Positions 6,610 through 10,671 of a stretch of DNA of 10,671 nt are shown here, one piece after another. Numbering within the stretch: position 1 is the first letter of the stretch; the number at the start of each line of letters is the position of its first letter. The notes under the pieces were generated by a model that did no database searches, had not been told where the DNA came from, and was given only the letters and a program-made list of their open reading frames with translations. Both the position numbers and the translations under genes were made by a program. The stretch is from Pseudomonadota bacterium (GTDB lineage Bacteria; Pseudomonadota; Gammaproteobacteria; Steroidobacterales; Steroidobacteraceae). Location of the stretch: positions 1-10,671 of the forward strand of contig CANGMU010000061.1 of NCBI GenBank assembly GCA_947454665.1, read 5' to 3'.

Positions 6610-8110
6610 AGATGCGGAGGCGCAGGCCCTGCGCTTCGAGGTATTCCACTTCCTGCTGCAAGTCCGCCGCCGTCAGCGGGTGATCGCGCAGCGTACGCAG
6701 GCCGAAATGCAGCTCCAGCGTGCGGCCGCGCGGCAGCAGCTGGACCGGCGGCAAGGGGGCGCCACTGCGATCCCGGTGCAGGAGCACCGCCAGCCGCAAC
6801 AGGACGATGAGCTGCGCGGCGAGCCGGTCCCAGGGCGGGATCAGGTCATCCAGGCCCTCCAATGAGAGCTTGCGGCGATGGGCACCCACCAACCGTGCGA
6901 GCAACAACTGCTCTTCATGCGCGAAACCTGGCATGTCGGCATTCTCGAGCAGGTAAGCGCCATGGCGGTGATATCCGCTGTGCGCAACATCCAGACCGAT
7001 CTCGTGCAAGCGCGCCGACCAGCGCAGCGCCAGTTCTGCGAGCGGATCCTCCAGGGTCCAGGTCTTGGCGACCTGCGCGAGGAAACCCACCGCGGTCTCC
7101 TCCACGCGCGCCGCCTGCGCGACGTCGACGTGGTAGCGCTGCTGCATGGAGCGCACCGTGCGCTCACGCGCGTCCTCGGCGGTCATGCGGCCCATCATGT
7201 CGTAGAGCAGGCCTTCACGCATCGCGCCTTCAGCCGCACGCATCTGCCGGATGCCGAGCGTGGAGAAGGCCTCGGCGAGGATAGCCAGGCCACCGGCGAA
7301 CACCGTGCGCCGCTCTTCGTCGACCGATGCGAGCGGTATGGCCCGCGTATGTCCGGCCCCAGAAAACAGTTCGATCAGGTGCTCGAGACCATCGGAAGTG
7401 ATGGCCGTGCATTGCGGATCGATCTCGCGCAGCGCGTCGAAGATGGCGCGCACGCTGCCGGAACTGCCCGCGACGCTGTCCCAGCCCAGTGCGCGGTAGC
7501 GCACCTGGATGAGTTCCAGTTCCTGTTGTGTGGCGACGCGGGCGCGCGCGAAACGCTTGGCGGACAAGCGGCCGTCGGCGAAGAATCGAGAGGTCATCGA
7601 CACGCAGCCGAGGTGCAGGCTTTCGAGCTCGATCGGCTCGAAGCCTCGACCGATGATGAACTCCGTGCTGCCGCCACCGATATCGATCACGAGCCGCCGA
7701 CCCGCATCGAGCGGCAGCGTGTGAGAAACCCCCGAATAAATCAGGCGGGCTTCTTCACGGCCGGCAATGATTTCTATCGGGTGACCGATCGCGTCACGAG
7801 CACGCTCGAGGAAACCTTGCTTGCGCCGCGCGCGACGCAGGGCATTCGTGCCCACCACGCGGACGCTTTCGGCATGCATGTCGGCGAGACGCTGGCCAAA
7901 ACGCTGCAGGCAGGCAATGGCGCGATTGGCGACGGTCTTGTCGAGGCGGCCGTCGGCATCCACGCCTTCGGCCAAACGCACCATTTCGCGCAGGCGATCG
8001 ATGATGACCAGCTGCCCGCCAGCCTGGCGGGCCACGACCATGTGGAAGCTGTTGGATCCGAGATCGACGGCAGCGAGGACTTCCGGTGCCCGGCCAGCCT
8101 GGCGACTCAC
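6599..8110 (-). CDS. ppx: Exopolyphosphatase (Ppx/GppA family)
   Basis: Processive hydrolase that releases phosphate from the ends of polyphosphate; close relatives (GppA) convert pppGpp to ppGpp. The 503-residue length is close to E. coli Ppx (513). The ASKHA-type core shows AVDLGSNSFHMVV (14-26), AGREEARLIYSGV (116-128, containing the catalytic Glu region) and DIGGGSTEF (143-151). The C-terminal half contains an HD-like helical region, LHEIGLDVAHSGYHRHG. The start is GTG at 8110 and overlaps the erpA stop by 4 bp (GTGA). No Shine-Dalgarno sequence is apparent, so translation is probably coupled to erpA. The 3' end overlaps ppk by 11 bp, tail to tail. The neighbouring ppk favours Ppx over GppA, but the two cannot be fully separated by eye. 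Confidence 0.93.
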   Translation of the reverse strand: MSRQAGRAPEVLAAVDLGSNSFHMVVARQAGGQLVIIDRLREMVRLAEGVDADGRLDKTVANRAIACLQRFGQRLADMHAESVRVVGTNALRRARRKQGFLERARDAIGHPIEIIAGREEARLIYSGVSHTLPLDAGRRLVIDIGGGSTEFIIGRGFEPIELESLHLGCVSMTSRFFADGRLSAKRFARARVATQQELELIQVRYRALGWDSVAGSSGSVRAIFDALREIDPQCTAITSDGLEHLIELFSGAGHTRAIPLASVDEERRTVFAGGLAILAEAFSTLGIRQMRAAEGAMREGLLYDMMGRMTAEDARERTVRSMQQRYHVDVAQAARVEETAVGFLAQVAKTWTLEDPLAELALRWSARLHEIGLDVAHSGYHRHGAYLLENADMPGFAHEEQLLLARLVGAHRRKLSLEGLDDLIPPWDRLAAQLIVLLRLAVLLHRDRSGAPLPPVQLLPRGRTLELHFGLRTLRDHPLTAADLQQEVEYLEAQGLRLRIFTG

Positions 8111-8478
8111 GCCGCGAAAGAAGAGCCGCAGCCGCAGGTCGTGGTCGCGTTCGGATTGCGGATCACGAACTGCGCGCCCTCGAGGCCTTCGCGGTAGTCG
8201 ATTTCGGCGCCAGCAAGGTATTGGAAGCTCATCGGGTCGACGAGCAACTTCACGCCGAGCTTTTCAACGAGGGTATCGCCGTCCTGCTCGGTCTCGTCGA
8301 ACTCGAAACCGTATTGCAGGCCGGAGCAGCCGCCACCCTGCACGAACACGCGCAGCATCAGGCCGGGCTTGCCTTCGCCTTGGATCAGCTCGCCCACCTT
8401 CCGCGCAGCGGACTCGGTGAACACCAGCGGATCTTCGGTGGCAGCCGGAACAGGAAAGGACGTGATTTCAGCGCTCAT
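8107..8478 (-). CDS. erpA: Iron-sulfur cluster insertion protein ErpA (A-type carrier)
   Basis: A-type carrier that passes Fe-S clusters to apo-proteins; in E. coli it is essential for IspG/IspH maturation in isoprenoid synthesis. The 123-residue protein shows the full signature: C51 in GGGCSGLQYGFEF, and C115 and C117 in the C-terminal TTCGCGSSF, the three cluster-binding cysteines. The core segment VDPMSFQYLAGAEIDYREGL is typical of ErpA rather than IscA. The start is ATG at 8478, 12 bp after the rppH stop, with only a weak ribosome binding site, and the stop overlaps the ppx GTG start. There are no isc or suf genes in the window. In P. aeruginosa, as I recall, erpA lies next to anmK; here ppk and ppx stand between them. 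Confidence 0.95.
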   Translation of the reverse strand: MSAEITSFPVPAATEDPLVFTESAARKVGELIQGEGKPGLMLRVFVQGGGCSGLQYGFEFDETEQDGDTLVEKLGVKLLVDPMSFQYLAGAEIDYREGLEGAQFVIRNPNATTTCGCGSSFAA

Positions 8479-8490
8479 GCCAGCATTTTA

Positions 8491-9054
8491 TCAGGAAGCG
8501 CGGCGACGGCGCGGCGGCGGTCGTACCGGCCACCATTCCGGGAATGGAGGCACCGCACCATCCGGATGCGCCAGGGGCCCCAGTTCCTGCAGGGCCCGCA
8601 CGTAGACCGGCCGCTTGAAGTAGATGACCTCGCGGACCGGCTCCCAGTAATCAACCCAGCGCCAGCGGTCGAATTCGGGCTGGCCCGTGGCATCGAAACG
8701 GAACTCCACGTCGGGCCGCGAGAGGCGGAGCAGGAACCAGCGCTGTTTCTGGCCGATGCAGAGCGGCAGGCTGTCCCGCCGGACAAAGCGCTTCGGCAAC
8801 CGGTAGCGAAGCCAGCGCTGGGTCTGGCCCAGCATCTGCACGTCATCCGCCGTCAGGCCGATCTCTTCATGCAGCTCGCGGTACAGGGATTCTTCCGGCG
8901 TCTCACCGCGCAGCACACCGCCTTGCGGGAACTGCCAGCCCTTGCCGCCCGTGCGGCGACCCAGGAACAGCTGCCCCTTGCCGTCCGTCAGCATGATGCC
9001 GACGTTGGCGCGGAAGCCGTCGCGGTCGATGACGTCGTTGTCGGGATCAGGCAC
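8491..9054 (-). CDS. rppH: RNA 5'-pyrophosphohydrolase RppH (Nudix)
   Basis: Removes pyrophosphate from the 5' end of triphosphorylated mRNA, leaving a monophosphate that speeds RNase E attack. The protein has 187 residues (E. coli 176). The Nudix box occupies residues 45-67 and fits GX5EX7REUXEEXGU exactly: G45, E51, R59, E60, E63, E64, G66. Orthology is shown by DRDGFRANVGI near the start, KGWQFPQGG, WLRYRLPKR, CIGQKQRWFLL, EFDRWRWVDYWEPV and FKRPVYVRAL, all characteristic of RppH. The C-terminus ends in a Pro/Arg-rich tail (RPPPRRRRAS) that may aid RNA binding; that is inference. The start is GTG at 9054, overlapping tyrA by 8 bp without a good Shine-Dalgarno sequence, so coupling to tyrA is likely. 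No internal ATG offers a better start. Confidence 0.95.
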   Translation of the reverse strand: MPDPDNDVIDRDGFRANVGIMLTDGKGQLFLGRRTGGKGWQFPQGGVLRGETPEESLYRELHEEIGLTADDVQMLGQTQRWLRYRLPKRFVRRDSLPLCIGQKQRWFLLRLSRPDVEFRFDATGQPEFDRWRWVDYWEPVREVIYFKRPVYVRALQELGPLAHPDGAVPPFPEWWPVRPPPRRRRAS

Positions 9055-10162
9055 GGCGCTGCACGACTTCCTTGCGGTCCTTCAGGTACTCGAGGCCTTG
9101 CAGCATGAGGGCCTGGAAAGTCGGGAAATCCCGCTTGAGGACGGCGGTGCGCAGGCGGTCGACGGACCGGGCCAGCGCTTCCAGCGATTCGGCGCCGAAA
9201 TCGTTCAGCGCCTGGATCTCGAAATACAGCTCGGGGCTTTCCTCGGACACGGCCGTGGCCACGTCCAGCTGCGCATCGAAAGTCGTTGACGAAAGGCGCG
9301 CCAGTCGCGGTGCGGCTTCGCCGCTTTCCGCCAATGCCGTGAAGAAAGCGATGTTCAGGGCGTGTGACAAGCCCAGGACATAGGCGATGAGCCGGTCGTG
9401 CTCATCGAGGCCCATCACGACTTGCTCGGCCATGGTTGGCGCGAACAGCGCGCGCGCAGCGTCGAGCGCTTCGGGGCACCCCATGTCGACGAAAATGACG
9501 TGGCGGTCCGACAGCAGCTCGGTCGACGGACCGAACATCGGATGGAGCGAGGTCACCTTCACGCCGGCGGCCTTGAGCGCGTTGAGCCCACCACGCAATG
9601 GCGACTTCAGCGACCCCAGGTCGAAAACTATGCCCTGCGGACGGCGCAACGACAGCTCGGAGAGGATGCCGCCGCTGGCCGACAGCGGCGTTGCGACGAC
9701 GATGTAATCGAAGGCATCGAGGTCCTCGATCGCGCGCCAGTCGGCCACAACCGGAATGCCGGGGGCCGCGCCATTCGGATCGGCCACCTGCACGGCAAAA
9801 CCCTGCGAACCGAGGAACTGCACGAACCAGCCGCCCATCTTGCCGGCGCCACCAATGACGAGCGCACGGCGACCATTGCCGGCGCCCTGCGCCGCGACGC
9901 GGGCCTGCTCCTGCGTGGTCAAGGACGAGCGGATCAGGAGGCGCAACAGGTCTTCGGCCAGCTCGCCGGACAGGCCCAGCGCCTCGGCCTTCGCGCGGAC
10001 GCCCAAGATGACCTCGCGCTCGCGGCGGTAGTCACGCGTCGCATAGCCCGTCGAACGCTTGGCCTCCGCGATCTGACGGCCGATGGCCTGGCGGCGCGCG
10101 ACCAGCGCGAGCAGATCGCCGTCCAGCTGGTCCAGCTCCCGGCGCAGTTCATCGAGCGTCAT
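9047..10162 (-). CDS. tyrA: Bifunctional chorismate mutase / prephenate dehydrogenase
   Basis: Converts chorismate to prephenate, then oxidatively decarboxylates it with NAD+ to 4-hydroxyphenylpyruvate, the tyrosine precursor; cytosolic. The 371 residues compare with 373 in E. coli TyrA. Residues 1-90 form an AroQ-type all-helical chorismate mutase domain (LRRELDQLDGDLLALVARRQ, then K35 and DYRRERE around 44-50). Residues from about 100 form the dehydrogenase, with an NAD-binding glycine loop VIGGAGKMGG (102-111) and the catalytic histidine region LHPMFGP (206-212). A helical dimerisation domain completes the protein. ATG at 10162 has a good AGGGG six bases upstream. It is the first gene of the minus-strand cluster with rppH, erpA and ppx. 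No leader peptide rich in Tyr or Phe is visible upstream. Confidence 0.96.
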   Translation of the reverse strand: MTLDELRRELDQLDGDLLALVARRQAIGRQIAEAKRSTGYATRDYRREREVILGVRAKAEALGLSGELAEDLLRLLIRSSLTTQEQARVAAQGAGNGRRALVIGGAGKMGGWFVQFLGSQGFAVQVADPNGAAPGIPVVADWRAIEDLDAFDYIVVATPLSASGGILSELSLRRPQGIVFDLGSLKSPLRGGLNALKAAGVKVTSLHPMFGPSTELLSDRHVIFVDMGCPEALDAARALFAPTMAEQVVMGLDEHDRLIAYVLGLSHALNIAFFTALAESGEAAPRLARLSSTTFDAQLDVATAVSEESPELYFEIQALNDFGAESLEALARSVDRLRTAVLKRDFPTFQALMLQGLEYLKDRKEVVQRRA

Positions 10163-10275
10163 CCCAAACCCCTGTGCAGATCAGCGCCGTAGTAGACCAG
10201 AGGGGACGGGCTGCGGGAAGCAGCGGACTTCCCGGCATGCCAGGCGCGGGCACGAGCAGATACACTCGGGGAATC
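10163..10275. promoter_or_regulatory. Divergent intergenic region tyrA / pdxH with an inverted repeat
   Basis: A 113-bp gap holding the start signals of two divergent genes. The clearest structure is CGGGAAG (10214-10220) and CTTCCCG (10228-10234), a perfect 7-bp inverted repeat with a 7-base spacer. It could be an operator or an RNA hairpin in the tyrA leader. AGGGG at 10169-10173 (minus strand) is the tyrA ribosome binding site. TACACT at 10261-10266 resembles a -10 for pdxH, but it lies only 9 bases before the ATG and has no matching -35. No confident promoter can be named for either gene. Confidence 0.4.
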
Positions 10276-10671
10276 ATGCTCAACGACCTGCTTCCCGACC
10301 TGCTGCCCGCCAACCCGCTCGAGATCGCCGCCAGCTGGCTGGCGGAAAGCTGGCGCCGCCGCGACCAGCCGAACCCGAACGCCATGGTGCTGGCCACCGC
10401 GGACGCAGAAGGAACCCCTTCCGCCCGCGTCGTGCTATGCAAGGACATCGTGGCCGAGCCGGGCTACGTGCATTTCGTCAGCAACTACCACTCCCGCAAG
10501 GGCCGCGAGCTCTCGGCGAACCCGCGCGCCGCGCTGGTCTTCCATTGGGACCACCAGTACCGGCAGATGCGCATCGAAGGGCTCATCCAGCGCAGCACGC
10601 CAGCGGAGAGCGACGCCTATTTCGCGCGCCGCGCCTGGGCCAGCCAGCTCGGCGCGGTTGCCAGCGCACAG
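10276..10671 (+). CDS. pdxH: Pyridoxamine 5'-phosphate oxidase, 3' end outside the window
   Basis: FMN-dependent oxidase that converts pyridoxine or pyridoxamine 5'-phosphate to PLP, the vitamin B6 cofactor; cytosolic. Only the first 132 codons are present and the frame is open to the window end, so about a third of a typical 200-220-residue protein is missing. Recognised segments are NPNAMVLATADAEGTPSARV (N-terminal beta barrel), VVLCKD, HFVSNYHSRKGREL, the FMN-binding RQMRIEG, and DAYFARRAWASQLGAVAS, which matches the family's SQIGAW(A/V)S. The start is ATG at 10276 with GGGG four bases upstream. The N-terminus is short and lacks the LRREYxxGGL-like segment of E. coli PdxH, as I recall for Xanthomonas proteins. 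It is transcribed away from tyrA. Confidence 0.93.
   Translation, partial: MLNDLLPDLLPANPLEIAASWLAESWRRRDQPNPNAMVLATADAEGTPSARVVLCKDIVAEPGYVHFVSNYHSRKGRELSANPRAALVFHWDHQYRQMRIEGLIQRSTPAESDAYFARRAWASQLGAVASAQ

Noticed and set aside
6878..8197. 439-codon open frame antisense to ppx and the erpA end
   Set aside because: It mirrors ppx codon by codon in a GC-rich shadow frame; no recognisable protein features, and it crosses two real genes.
8086..9108. 340-codon open frame antisense to erpA and rppH
   Set aside because: It spans two well-identified genes and their junction; no motif seen.
9398..10192. 264-codon open frame antisense to tyrA
   Set aside because: Shadow of tyrA; repetitive R/A/Q/L-rich composition with no domain.

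Overview
The window looks like a piece of ordinary, conserved chromosome from a GC-rich gammaproteobacterium. Three things point that way: a bifunctional chorismate mutase/prephenate dehydrogenase (TyrA), an RppH and an ErpA of gammaproteobacterial type, and the order rRNA operon - tyrS - M23 peptidase - anmK, which I recall from Pseudomonas aeruginosa. The short PdxH N-terminus leans towards a Xanthomonadales-like lineage, but I cannot name a genus. No mobile element, phage gene, CRISPR array or tRNA gene is visible.

Layout from left to right. Positions 1-323 hold the promoter and leader region of an rRNA operon transcribed leftwards. It has two near-consensus tandem promoters (P1 at 296-323, P2 at 199-226), a boxA-like element, a boxC-like element, and a hairpin just before the expected 16S 5' end at the window edge. 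Positions 324-571 have no gene. tyrS (minus strand) follows. A 141-bp divergent gap then separates it from a plus-strand set: an M23 peptidoglycan endopeptidase (MepM type), anmK and ppk, with gaps of 14 and about 37-40 bp. ppk meets ppx tail to tail with an 11-bp overlap. ppx is the last gene of a tight minus-strand cluster, tyrA > rppH > erpA > ppx, with an 8-bp overlap, a 12-bp gap and a 4-bp overlap. A 113-bp divergent gap containing a hairpin separates tyrA from pdxH (plus strand), which runs off the right edge.

How the genes work together. MepM opens peptidoglycan cross-links and AnmK recycles the anhydro-MurNAc released by wall turnover, so these two form a wall growth and recycling pair. 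Ppk makes and Ppx degrades polyphosphate, and they sit at the converging ends of two operons. RppH removes 5' pyrophosphate from mRNA, ErpA delivers Fe-S clusters, TyrA starts tyrosine synthesis, TyrS charges tRNA-Tyr, and PdxH makes PLP. All are housekeeping functions.

I did not find a convincing undescribed system. The points most worth a second look are regulatory and architectural: the tandem rrn promoters with GC-rich discriminators, the overlapping convergent ppk/ppx ends without a terminator, and the translationally overlapping tyrA-rppH-erpA-ppx cluster.
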